From: Miscanthus floridulus
Lineage: Eukaryota > Streptophyta > Magnoliopsida > Poales > Poaceae
NCBI RefSeq assembly: GCF_019320115.1
Contig: NC_089582.1
Coordinates: forward strand, 116,752,637-116,816,636
Direction of reading: 5' to 3'
DNA: 64,000 nt
Under the pieces are notes generated by a model. That model was given only the letters and a program-made list of their open reading frames with translations. It was not told the DNA's origin and made no database searches. Of this stretch, positions 37,225-48,139 are shown piece after piece. Both the position numbers and the translations under genes were made by a program. Each line of letters begins with the position of its first letter. The first letter of the stretch is position 1.

Positions 37225-37984
37225 CTTTTACAACAACAACAAAACAAACATTAAAGGACTACTTATTTAGATATATATAAAAATGAAACAAATTAATAAT
37301 TACTTGAGAATAATTGTATACACTTCTGATATATATGAATATAAATCTAATCTAATTACATGAAGCATACAAACACACCATGGTAGAGGAAAATTAATTA
37401 ATGGCCCATTTATCCATAAATAATTAAAATACATATTTATTGATTACAATAAACAATTTCAAAGACAACAATTAGCAACAATTATACTTTACCCAATATC
37501 TTTCATACAAACCCTAGTCCAATTTCATCAAACATAAATTTACAAAAACGAAATTAATAAAAAAACAAAACCCTAGATCTAGATCTACATGCACATGAAA
37601 CATCCATAAAACAAATTAATTGTTCATTAAAATCAAGAAACATGGACCAAATAAGGGTATGATCTTGTTCCCCTCCCTAATTTACCCTAGTACATTTAAA
37701 ACTTGGGTCTAATTTGCTTCATAAGTAGCTTAAGCATCATAGAAGAGAGAGAAAAACAAAACTCTAATTACTCACTAACCAACCATTAAAACTTTTAAAA
37801 AAAAGTATGGAATAGTATTTTCTTACCTTCTACAACCTCTCCACCAAAGGATTTGAGACCAAAACCTTCTCCTTAGTAGAGCAATTTTTGAAAGGTATCC
37901 AAGGCCTCCCCACCTTTCTTTCACGGGTTGGAGTGAGTGACCCGAGGAGGAAGAAGATGTTCACTACTAGAGAACAGACTTTAG

Positions 37985-38290
37985 AACGATGTCCCAATTT
38001 AGCATTAGCCTCAGCATTTTTTGCCCCCGGGACTAAAGGACCCTTTAGTCCTGGTTAGTAATACCAACCGGGACTAAAGGTCCCTGCCCAACGGTCATCC
38101 GTGGGGCAGAGATCTTTAGTCTCGGCTGGTATTACCAACCGGGACTAAAGGTTTACCTTTAGTCCCGGTTGATAATACCAGCCGGGACTAAAGCTTTTAG
38201 TCCCGGTTTGGGTGATGCCCCAGGAATAAAAATTAATCTTTAGTCCCGGTTTGGCCTCCTAACTGGGACTAATTATCCCGGCCTATAATC
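37985..38290. repeat. CACTA2 left subterminal repeats and promoter
   Basis: About nine copies of GGGACTAAAG or CTTTAGTCCCGG in alternating orientation, several paired as hairpins around short loops. They end in CCCGGCCTATAATCC, where TATAA probably starts the first gene. The following CT-rich leader ends at GATTTTGGAG, followed by GTAACA, a possible 5' splice site at about 38411. Confidence 0.8.
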
Positions 38291-38654
38291 CAGCTCGTTT
38301 CTTCCTCCTCGAGCCCGAGCCATTCCATTCAAACTCACTGCCTTTGTTCTTTAGCTTGCTGTTGTTCTTGCTCTCTCCCCCTCCATTGATGTTGCTCTTC
38401 GATTTTGGAGGTAACAAACTTAATCCTCTTATGTTTTATCAGTAGCTTATCTCATTTTGCGATGTAGATGCATGCATAACTTTATATGTTGGACTTTATT
38501 ATGATTTTATATGTCATTTTTAGCTCAAAATCATATGATAATTTGCATATATGTTTGGATAAACAAAAGTTAAATTAGTTCATCAAAATCACGCCTCGCT
38601 CGTCCTCGCTGGAGCACGCGCCATCCTCGTCCCCGGTGGCTTACGTGATCTTAG

Positions 38655-39925
38655 AATTAATTTTTCCATGAAATGAAAAACTTAGAAAATTGTAGAAAAT
38701 CCGTACTAGTTGAACTTACGGACCGTATTCAGCTCGGCAAGCATGTTGTCCGCTAAGCGGTAACGGACGTCAAGGAGGAGCTTTGATTCTACGAGGGAGA
38801 GCGGCAACGGTCGTGGAAGACCGTGTTCCCTTTCTCGTAGAATCGGAGCTCTTCCTTGGCCAAGTACGGTGCCGTCCGGTGGAGAAATGCTCGCCGAGAT
38901 AATCACGTAAGCAAGGTCAACTAGTACGGATGGTTATTTATTGAAACATGTTTTTGAGCTATAATTTGATGGATATTTGATAACTTCAGACCTATAAATG
39001 TCATCTACAAATGTTACTATCCTCGACAACCTAAACGCCCGCGAGCTCGCCGAAATCGAGCATGTCACTTAGAATTATTTTTTCCATGAAACGAAATACT
39101 TAGAAATCATTCCTTTTATTTTTTAGAATTAAATTTTCCATGAAATAAAAAACTTAGAAAATAGTTAGAAAATTGTAGAAAATCCGTACTAGTTGAACTT
39201 GCGGACCGTGTTCAGCTCGGCGAGCATGTTCTCTGCCGAGCGGTAATGGACGTCAAGGAGGAGCTTTGATTCTACGAGGGAGAGCAGCAACGGTCGTGGA
39301 AGACCGTGTTCCCTTTCTCGTAGAATCGGAGCTCTTCCTTGGCCAAGTACGGTGCCGTCCGGTGGAGAAATGCTTGCCGAGATGATCACGTAAGCAAAGT
39401 CAACTAGTACGGATGGTTATTTATTGAAACATGTTTTTGAGCTATAATTTGATGGATATTTGATAACTTCAGACCTACAAATATCATCTACAAATGTTAC
39501 TATCCTCGGCAACCTAAACGTTCGCGAGCTCGCCGATATCGAGTAGGTCACTTAGAATTATTTTTTCTATGAAATGAACTACTTAGAAATCATGCCTTTT
39601 ATTTTTTAGAATTAAATTTTCCACGAAATGAAAAACTTAGTAAATAGTTAGAAAATTATAGAAAATCCGTACTAGTTGAACTTGCGGACCGTGTTCAGCT
39701 CAGCCAACATGTTCTCTATCGAGCGGTAACGGACGTCAAGGAGGAGCTTTGATTCCACGAGGGAGAGCGGCAACGGTCGTGGAAGACCGTGTTCCCTTTC
39801 TCGTAGAATCGGAGCTTTTCCTTGGCCAAGTACGGTGCCGTCCGGTGAAGAAATGCTGGCCGAGATGATCACGTAAGCAAGGTCAACTAGTACGGGTGGT
39901 TATTTATTGAAACATGTGAAATCCG
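38655..39925. repeat. Three tandem 483-bp repeats in CACTA2
   Basis: Copies are offset by exactly 483 bp (marker positions 38706, 39189 and 39672); the third is incomplete. They differ by scattered substitutions. Each holds a minus-strand 66-codon open frame that has stayed open in all three copies, but it overlaps a long inverted repeat that constrains the sequence, so coding is doubtful. The block lies where the first intron of the zf-GRF gene would be. Confidence 0.85.
38770..38860 (+). other. RNA-hairpin-forming segment, repeated at 39253-39343 and 39736-39826
   Basis: The 5' arm contains GGAGCTTTGATTCTACGAG and the 3' arm CTCGTAGAATCGGAGCTC. Nearly all differences between the arms are G-U wobbles if transcribed rightwards. 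The stem then continues through ACGGTC/GACCGT closing on a GTGGAA loop. A fold of about 90 nt with a roughly 26-bp outer stem resembles a small-RNA precursor. Transcription is only inferred from its position inside the probable first intron. Confidence 0.5.
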
Positions 39926-40002
39926 TACTAGTTTTGTTTAAATATATCATTTTAGAAAATATGAAATTTACACTAGTTTGCAAAAATAAGTATAGAAAGT
40001 AG

Positions 40003-40523
40003 ATGACAACTGGTACCGGATCCTCGGCCTCTCGTTCGGTTGCGAAATGACTGAGGTCAGAACTCCCTCTCATTATCTGCGGCAAATGTAAGCAGAAGAT
40101 TGTGATGGAGTACCGAGTCAAGAGACAGGGACCCAACAAGGGTGGTGTTTTCTACAAGTGCCCGGATCGCGATGTGAGTTTCTTACGCATTTTATAATTA
40201 TGGCTAATTGACCTACTTTTCTTGAATATTTTTGATTAAATATTTTTTGGCTTTAATTTTAGTGGGAGGGCAATGGATGCGATGGTTGGTACTGGAAGGA
40301 AGATTATGCTACATACGTGCATAATTTGGGTGCGCTTGAGATAGCGGCTGCTGATGATGATGCAGTGAGCCAGCAGGAGAAGCTTATTGATATTCAACAG
40401 AAGAATGATTTGTCTGTTTTAGTTGCGTATGATCACAAAATAATTATGTTACTAAAGTGCATTATAGTTTTAGTTTGTTTAGTGATAGTTGGAATTGCTT
40501 ACGTTGTAGCCAGGCTTAATTAA
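40003..40523 (+). pseudogene. zf-GRF protein with C-terminal membrane segment, in CACTA2
   Basis: Two exons: 40003 to about 40176 and about 40262-40523, with an intron from GTGAGTTTC to TTTAATTTTAG. The first exon holds CGKCKQKIVMEYRVKRQG, then GGVFYKCPDRD; the second begins WEGNGCDGWYW. The Cys spacing and GG.FY.CP core are the GRF zinc-finger pattern, known to bind nucleic acid in other proteins. The second exon continues through an acidic/Gln stretch to a hydrophobic segment (LLKCIIVLVCLVIVGIAYVV), predicted to be a membrane anchor, and ends ARLN. A single in-frame TGA about 16 codons after the ATG interrupts it; everything else is open, so the break may be recent or a downstream start may be used. 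Confidence 0.65.
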
Positions 40524-40555
40524 TTAATCAACCGTGTGTGTGTCATCTATATTGT

Positions 40556-41240
40556 GTAATAAAACTTTCTCAAATGGGAAAATGAGCTATGTAACAATTG
40601 TAGATCTTGCTGAGATGATCAAACTTGGTATTCAGAGATTTTTCATCTGAGGTCATTTAGTGTCTCATTTGAGCAAGTTTGACCAAGTCAAATTTGGTCA
40701 AATGAAAAAACAACACTTTGACTCTAGTATTCTGAACTCTAAATGACTTCAAATTGAAAAGTTTTAAGTACCAAGTTTGTTAAAATCATCAAGATCTACA
40801 ATTGTTGTTTTGGTCAACTTTCTATTTGAGATAGTTTGGACGGTTTAAATTTGTGATTTTTAAATTTCGACGCCTACAAACTAGTTTTCGGAACCCTAGA
40901 TTGCCTCCAACTGAAAAGTTTTGAATACCAAGTTTGTTCAGCTCATCACGATATACAATCCTTATATAGGCCATTTTTTCATTTGAGAAAGTTTAAATAA
41001 AATATAGTTCAAATTTCACAAGTGTGTGACATAGTTTTAGAAAATCTATATGAGATTCAAGAATTTGTGACTAGTGTTTGATAAAACTTTCTCAAATGGA
41101 AAAATGAGCTATGTAACAATTGTAGATCTTGCTAAGATGATCAAACTTGGTATTCAGAGATTTTTCATCTGAGGTCATTTAGTGTTTCATTTGAGCAGCT
41201 CATCAAGATCTACAATCCTTAATGAAAAAACAACACTTTG
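40556..41240. repeat. 1.3 monomers of the 522-bp satellite inside CACTA2
   Basis: From AAAACTTTCTCAAATGGG the sequence follows the satellite monomer base for base with only scattered substitutions through one full unit and into a second, ending in a short rearranged scrap (about 41195-41236). It lies between the zf-GRF gene and the internal promoter of the Ulp1-like gene. Similarity to the array at 1-15083 is far closer than to the CACTA1 spacer at 32880-33560. Confidence 0.93.
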
Positions 41241-41249
41241 GCGGGCTAC

Positions 41250-41512
41250 AAAAATTTCAGGCCTTCAGTCCCGGCCTAGGCCAGGAACTAGGACTAAAGG
41301 GTGGGTGGAATTGCCCGCCCAAAAATACCTTTAGTCCTGGCTGATAACATTAACCGGGACTAAAGATCCTTTAGTCCTGGCTAGTAAGCCGAGCCGGGAC
41401 TAAAGGGTTGGACCTTTAGTCCTGGTTCGGCTTACCAGCCAGGACTAAAGGATCTTTAATCCCAGTTGGTGTTACCAGCCGGGACTAAAGGGTCCCGGCC
41501 TATATATATCGA
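41250..41512 (+). promoter_or_regulatory. Internal subterminal-motif array plus TATA: promoter of the CACTA2 accessory gene
   Basis: At least eight CTTTAGTCC(C/T)GG or GGGACTAAAG motifs in both orientations, ending CCCGGCCTATATATATCG. The end of the array matches that of the left terminal array (CCCGGCCTATAATCC). A CT-rich leader (41513-41690) follows, then an AT-rich probable intron to the ATG at 42445. The element thus holds a second copy of its terminal promoter in its middle. Confidence 0.7.
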
Positions 41513-41694
41513 TCAGTTCATCTTCTACTTTTTGATCTACAATCGATCTCATCGTCTCTGCTGCACCCGCGTGCGCCGCCGTTGTCGTCTACCCCCGCCC
41601 GGCGGCCATCGAGTCTCCGCCGTACGTCGTCCTCGATCGGCCCCGTGTGGCCGGCCAGCACGCCCAGCCGCCATGCATGCATGGCCATGCATCC

Positions 41695-42444
41695 ATAGCC
41701 TGTTTTAGATAGTTTTTTAGATACTGTTTAGATAGTTTTTTAGATAGTTTTTTAGGTAGTGTTTGATATATATGTTAGATTTAAATGTATTAAAATTTAA
41801 TTAGTAGTTTATTCTTAGTTTTTAGATAGTTTTTGATATATGTTAATTAGATTTAAATGTATTAAAATTTAATTAGTACTTTATTTAGATAGTTTTTATT
41901 ATAGTTTTTGATATATTTAGTAATTATTATTCTATCTCTCTCTCTACATGTGTTAGATTTAATTTTGATTTAGTAAAATTCTATCTATGTATATATGTTA
42001 GGTTTAATTAGATTTAGTAATTAATTCTATCTAGAGATTCTATATGTATACATATATATATGTACTTAATTATTTCTATGTGTATATATACATGTACTTA
42101 ATTATTTCCATGTGTTGAGAGAGAGAAAATTGTATCTAGAGAGATATTCTATGTGTTATCACATGCATATCTAGAGATATATACATATGCACTTATTCTA
42201 TGTGTTGAGAGAGAGAGAAAATTATATCATTCTATATGTATATATACATGTACTTATTTCCATGTTTTTTGGATCGAAAGTGTTTTTTATTCGATTCTAA
42301 AGCCTATACCTTATTATTGTTTATCCTTATGAAATATTATGTGTTATTATATTTAATTGGATTTAGTAATTCTATATGTGTTTTCACATGTACTTATGTT
42401 ATGTGCCATAGTAATTCTATCTATATGTTATCTTGAAGATATAA
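41695..42444. other. AT-rich leader intron of the CACTA2 accessory gene
   Basis: Low-complexity TTTTAGATAGT repeats (41700-41900), then TA-rich sequence with short duplications (GTGTTGAGAGAGAGA twice). No coding content. It lies between the GC-rich leader and the first coding exon. Confidence 0.5.
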
Positions 42445-45400
42445 ATGGCTGCTCCAGATGATAACTTGAATGATGACATAATGGCGAATATTATTAACGC
42501 CGGCACCAATGTAGATGACACGAGTCAGTACTTTGCTGATTATGATGATATCCTGAATATGTCGGTGGTTGAAGATCAACAAATTGTCGCGCAAGAAAAT
42601 ACTGGCGAGGTATATTCGATTATCTATCATCTCTTATAGATGCATGCGTACGTATATTTGTTGTTAATCGTTGTGTTTCTACTCATGTAGCCGGTCTCTG
42701 GATCTACATCAACCACCGGCGAGAGTAGGAAAGGCCGAGGGCCAAAAAAGCCATTAGAGGGCCATTTCATAATATCAGAATTTGACACCGACACCGGCAA
42801 ACCATTGGGACCATATGCTCAGACATATGTCAATCAATGTGGGTTCATTGTAAGGGATAGGATCCTAGTTAGTGCTCATGAATGGAAGCAGAAGATATCC
42901 GCTCCTAATGTTAGTTTTGTATCTGATCGTGACAAGAACCTAGCTTAGAGAGATATCACTCAGCATTTCACATTACAAGCAGATGATGCTTTGAAGGAGC
43001 TAGTGAGGGATTGAACAATGAAGAAGATGGTAACATTGTTCCAGAGTTGGAAGAAGACATTGTATAAAAAGTTTATCTTGAAGAATGAAACGCCGAATTT
43101 CAATGCTAAGGCGTTTGTCAAGTTGGAGTCCTATTGGGATGACTTCGTACAATACAAGACATCTCAAGAGAGTGAGGAACGTGTGATGAGGAATTAGCAG
43201 AATGCCCGACAGAAGCAATACCATCATCGCATGGGATCAGGTGGTCATAGGAGTGCTATTCCCAAGTGGTAGAACCTAGAAGCAGAGATTACTGTCAAGG
43301 GAATCATACCTGAAACAATAGAGAAGAACTGGCCTCAACGCGTGAAGAATTGGTTCTACACTCATGGAGGAAGCCTAGACCCAGACACTAGCAAGCTAAT
43401 TTTCGGCCAAAAAATTAAGAGAGCAACACAGAGACTAGCTCGTGCTAGGGAAAAAGCTGATAGTGGTGCTTTCAAGCCCAACAGAGAAAAGGATGAATTG
43501 ACATATGCCCTAGAGAATCTCGAACACGGTGGTCGAACAAGAGGCTATGGGGTGGTTCCGTGGCTACAAGCATTCCCAGCAGACAAGGATACCTACAGAA
43601 GCCGCTAGAGAAAGAAGGATGAGGAGGCAGACCGAATCTGTGTATTGGAGCAATTTGTTAATGAGTCACGATAAGCATTGCTTGAATCACGTGAACGAGA
43701 AAAATCTCTTGAGGCAAGAATGCAGGAGGAGATCAAGAGGCAAGTGCAACTAGCAATGAGTCAAATGCAATCGACGCCGGGAGTCACCATTAGCCCCGTT
43801 GGTCAGATGAAAAGCAGTTGTGCTTCCACGGAGCTGCCAGTTATTCAAGGTGATGCTAGGTTGCGCTTCCCTGTTGATGACATTACTGAGCCTCTAACAA
43901 CATGTGAGCTGCACATTCTAGATGGTAATAATGCATCAATCATGGTGGCTGTCGGGGTTGTATCTCCAATAGACCGAACGAAGACACCAAGAATCCATGG
44001 GTCAGTTATTAAACCTGGATATGCTAGCGTCTCGGTCGATAGAGTGCTCAAAGGTTACAGCAATGTTCCTCTTGACATTGAAGGCGGTGATGGGAAGAAG
44101 ACACTAGGAGAAGCAGAGAAGACATTTATTCAATGGCGCAAATGCTTCATCATCATTCCTGAGGCGCCACCGCTTCCCCTACCTCACCCTAGGTACGAAT
44201 GATAGTGAATGAAATATTATTTTTCCATTAATTTTATATTGGCTTCAAAAATAATTGACCACAACTTGTTTTTGTAGCAGGGTCTCCCCCCAGCCTAGCC
44301 CAATCATTCATTCTCCATCTCATCATAGCGTCGCGAGGGGCGAGACGACTTCATCCCCACGGCAATCTCCAACTCCTACACCGGCTCCATCGCCTCCACA
44401 ACGATCTCCAACTCCTACACCGGCCCTACCGCCTCCACAACGATCTCCAACACCTCCATGCCGGACTCCAACACCGGCCTCATCGCCTCCACGCCGGTCT
44501 CCAACACCGCCCACACCACCTCCACAGCGACGCACTACAAAGACGTCTAATGTCCCGGCGGCAAAAAAGACCCCAAAAAAGAGTTATTTCTCAAGAAATA
44601 CTTCCTGAAAAGACTGATGAGCAAATAGCAGCTAAAGAAGGCAAAAAAGTGAAATATTTTTTTATAGATATCCAAAAGCAGAGACAAGTGAAGCTTAAGG
44701 AGAAGTCGTACTTTTACATACCATGAGATCAGCTGAGGTAGAAGGTCGAAGCTCACAAGAAAAAGATGCTTGAAGTTCGTAAGCCACCGCCACTATCAGA
44801 CTATGACCACTCCCTCGTGAAGTCACATGATGCACATAAGAAAAGGAAAAGAGCATCAGGGAAGGATGTCCCACAGCTCGGACAACAGAAGCAACCAATG
44901 CAAAATCTTGTTGTTGCTAATCAATATGGTTCCAACATAGAAGTCTATCGACTAGACAACTCTGGAGAAGTGTCGGTTCAAGACCTTAATAATTTTTTTT
45001 GAACAAACTGGTTTAACCTTGGATCAAGTGATGGGCAAAGCTCCAATCCAGAACCTGGAAGTTGATACCTGGAAGACTTATAAATTTGACAAAAGTCTGT
45101 ACAACCCTACGGCTCTGAATGAATTAGGTACGCAAATGTACTTGCTCAATAAGTGGTACATGCAGTCGTGTGACAGGGGTGAGCAGTAGATCTTTGTCAG
45201 ATTTAGAGACCATCATTACTTCCGTGGAGATGACATCTTACATATTAGTTTCGAAGAATTGCATCAAGTATTCCACTTGGACGCTCTAGACAAATCAATC
45301 ATTAGCTCCTTTTGTTTGTAAGTGATTCTTACTTTTAATTAATAAACTCACTTCCATGCGTATGTGTATATAATTATCCTCACATGTAACTTATATTTAT

Positions 45401-46347
45401 ATACAGATTCCAGATGTCAGAGCTCCAAAGAATACAAGACACCAGTGTTGGCTTTATTGATCCTTATATCGTATTCAAAACCGATATTATTGTCAAGGAC
45501 CACTGGGTATCTGAAGCACAGATGAATATCATGAAGTTCTTCGTGAAGCAGCACGACAAGACAACAATATTTTTCCCGTACAACTTTAAGTGTTAATAAT
45601 AATGTAGTCTACACATTTTATGTAATATCAATACAACTTATATGTATGTACGTGTGTGTATAAACTAATGCAGGTTTCACTGGATACTCATTGTCATTGA
45701 GTTAAACTCAAGTCAGTTAGTAATCTTGGACTCATTGAGAAAAGAGCGAGCACTATACCAAGATATGATAGACATTATCCAGGGGTAATTTCGATCTCTC
45801 GCGCACAACTATTATTGAATAGACTTTGCCATAATTTATTAACGATCGTACATTATTGGTCGCACAGAGTTTGGAAAGAGTTTATTCGGCAACACCGCAA
45901 GGATTGCAAGGCACCACTTAATGTATTTGAAATACTAGTAAGTAGTACTATATATACTTCCCCACGTGTTTAATTACTATATCGTACTTCAATTTACGTG
46001 TGAGATGATGAGAATAATCTTCTTCTCGTACAGTGGTGTTTGCGGTAGGAACCAGGTAATAACTTGTGTGGATACTACGTTTGTGAATTTATCACTGCAT
46101 ACATAAGAAGAACTCCTGAAGATGTCCTCAGAGTACGTATATATCAATTTTTATTTATTTTTAAATGAATATATATATATATATGTATTAATACTTTTCC
46201 TTTTATTTCAAATGCAAGACTGAATGGTTGAAACGAAGGGTCATGCAAAAAGACCATCTGAAAGCAGTTCAAGAGTCAATAGCAGGATATCTTCTAGAAA
46301 AAGTACTAAATCCCAACGGCGAGTTCTACTTTGATCTAAGGAACTAA
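42445..46347 (+). pseudogene. CACTA2 accessory gene: transposon-type N-terminal region fused to Ulp1-like (C48) peptidase
   Basis: Probable exons: 42445-42609, 42691-44192, 44281-45317, 45407 to about 45588, 45674-45785, 45867-45937, 46034-46132 and 46219-46347, with GT/AG-type borders. The first part is acidic; exon 2 contains a block shared with the plant En/Spm accessory proteins (GRTRGYG, ARMQEEIKRQVQ); exon 3 starts with a long Ser/Pro/Thr repeat of the SPTPTPAPSPPQR type. Exons 4-8 form a Ulp1-type peptidase: catalytic His in FHWILIVI, Asp in VILDSL and Cys in GNNLCGYYVCEFI, all retained. Ulp1 enzymes cleave SUMO-like modifiers. About ten in-frame stops, including one just before the Cys block, make it a pseudogene. 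Confidence 0.75.
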
Positions 46348-46611
46348 TGATGTAAATTAAATGTTTATTGATATCGTTATTTTCGAGAACAAGATTATGA
46401 AAGTGTTGTATATATACATATATATCTATAATATATATAGTTTCATACTTTATTCGAATATAATAATGCTCGAGATGAGAATTAGATGTAATTATATGCG
46501 TGTGTGTATTTATATTAGCAGCGTAGAATACGTACATAAAAACATATTATATATTAAACAAATATGTGTAACTGAACTGAAAACAAATTAAACAAAAAAA
46601 AAGAAAAAGAA

Positions 46612-46854
46612 AAGGAACCTTTAGTCCCGGTTGGGGTTACCAACCGGGACTAAAGGGTGCGCCAGGTTTGCTCGGCTGGAGGGCCTTTAGTCCCGGTTGG
46701 TAACACCGACCGGGACTAAAGGTCCCTCTTTAGTCCCGGCTCGATGACCCGGGACTGAAGGTTCCACCTTTAGTCCCGGGATCGTTGTCTGGGCGTGGTA
46801 ACCGGGACTAAAGGCCGTTACCGCCCGGGACAACAAGTCCATTCTGTAGTAGTG
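46612..46854. repeat. CACTA2 right subterminal repeats and terminus
   Basis: About eight CCTTTAGTCCCGG/CCGGGACTAAAGG motifs in alternating orientation, then the terminal repeat ending TAGTAGTG at 46854. Mirrors the left array. Confidence 0.85.
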
Positions 46855-46857
46855 GTT

Positions 46858-47191
46858 GTAGCTGTTTTATATGTGGGTCATTTATAGGGGCGGCTGGTGA
46901 TTGAGCCGCCCCTACAAATCGAAGCTATATATACAGGGGTATTTGTAGGGGCGGCTCAATCACCAGCCGCCCCTATAAATAGCAACTCTAGGGGCGGCTG
47001 GTGATTGAGCCGCCCCTACAAATTAGACCCCATTTGTAGGGGCGGCTCGTATCATCAGCCGCCCCTGCTGTTCCATTTGTAGGGGCGGCTGGTGACTGGA
47101 CACCCGAGCACGTCACTGTAGGTGCGGCTTCATCACTTGCCGTCCCTAAAAAAAATTTAAACCATTGCTAAATATCATTTTTTACGTAGTG
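46858..47191. repeat. CACTA1 right subterminal repeats and terminus
   Basis: Alternating TAGGGGCGGCT and AGCCGCCCCTA motifs, several paired by GGTGATTGAGCC/GGCTCAATCACC into hairpins, then an AT-rich terminus ending ACGTAGTG at 47191. The array resumes directly after the CACTA2 target duplication. Confidence 0.85.
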
Positions 47192-48139
47192 GCCTTCGTC
47201 AGGGAGATCCCCTCTCGCCTATGCTCTTTGTCCTAATCATGGAGGTGCTCAACCACATCATCGGTTGGCTGGACGACAATGGATTCTTAACTCCGATAGG
47301 CGTCAATTTGCCCTTTCGAGTTAGTCTCTATGCCGATGATGTCGTGCTTTTCGTTACACCTACAGCCGCTGACCTTCAGGCTGTCAAGGCGGTGGTCCAG
47401 CAGCTCTTCTGTATGGCTTCGGGATTATTCTCTAATCTTGACAAGAGCGCCGCAACCCCGATTGGCTGCTCCGAGCACGAGATTAACCTCGTTCGTGATA
47501 CTTCCAAGATTGAGAACTTCCCATGTCGCTACTTGGGCATCCCACTATCAATTTACAAGCTGAAGAGAGTTGACGAGCAGAAGCTGATCGATGTCATCGC
47601 CTCAAGAATTCCGCAGTGGAAAGGAAGTCTGATGAATGTGGCCGGCCGGACTGCTCTTGCTAGAGCAACTCTTTCGGCAATCCCAGTTCATATGGCCATT
47701 GCGATTGGTCTCTCGCCTTGGGCCGCGCAGCAAATCGACAAGCGACACCGTGCATTCATCGGGTGTGGCGACCAAACAGTCGCTGGAGGGAAATGTAAAG
47801 TTGCTTGGACAAGCATCTGCAGGCCACGTGATTTTGGAGGGCTAGGTGCGGTGGAATTGCGCAGGGCTACAATTGCGCTCAGAACTCGCTGGGCATGGAA
47901 GCAGCGGGTCGATCAAAATCACACCGCGACTGGCCTGCCAGACAAGGAGAAGTTGGTGGTCGCGATCTTCTCGGCAGCCACCGTGTCCATCGTTGGTTCA
48001 AGGGAACCAACCCGCTTCCGGACCGACAATTGGATTGAGGGCAGGGGCATCCGGGCAATGGCACCGGCGTTATTTGGGGCGGTGGCCGCGAGACGTCGGA
48101 ACACCCTGGTCTATGAGGCGCTGCCTGGCCGGGCCTGGG
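47192..48139 (+). pseudogene. LINE ORF2 piece 3: catalytic reverse transcriptase core and thumb
   Basis: Starts at the GCC duplication and reads GLRQGDPLSPMLFVLIMEVL, then SLYADDVVLF (the YADD catalytic motif), CRYLGIPLS, IPQWKGSLMNVAGR and the region before the zinc-binding domain. The frame is open for the whole piece. It ends in the CTGGG duplication where the Copia element entered. Confidence 0.88.

Larger units (their letters stand above)
37962..46854 (+). mobile_element. CACTA2: 8.9-kb element of the TTTAGTCCCGG family nested in CACTA1
   Basis: It begins CACTACTAGAGAACAG and ends CATTCTGTAGTAGTG, inverse of CACTACTACAGAATG. The 3-bp duplication GTT is exact (37959-37961 and 46855-46857). 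Arrays of TTTAGTCCCGG/CCGGGACTAAA lie at both ends and once internally. Two plus-strand genes are present: a zf-GRF gene (40003-40523) and a Ulp1-like accessory gene (42445-46347), both with stops. No tnp2 was found, so the element depends on another family member. Between the genes lies a piece of the 522-bp satellite. Confidence 0.93.
25136..47191 (-). mobile_element. CACTA1: 22-kb En/Spm-type element, TAGGGGCGG family
   Basis: It begins CACTACTATAAAAAG and ends in TTTTTTACGTAGTG, the inverse of CACTACGTAAAAAA. The target duplication GCC is exact (25133-25135 and 47192-47194), and the LINE RT frame is restored across it. Subterminal regions carry TAGGGGCGGCT/AGCCGCCCCTA in both orientations. 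Inside, on the minus strand, are a tnp2 transposase pseudogene (33776-37224) and downstream of it a Ulp1-like accessory pseudogene (25679-29540). CACTA2 (37962-46854) is inserted between the tnp2 upstream region and the right subterminal repeats. Without CACTA2 the element is about 13.2 kb. Confidence 0.92.

Noticed and set aside
38706..39872. 66-codon minus-strand frame conserved in three tandem repeats as a gene
   Set aside because: It overlaps the hairpin arms, whose pairing can explain the conservation; no known domain. Kept only as a remark on the repeat.
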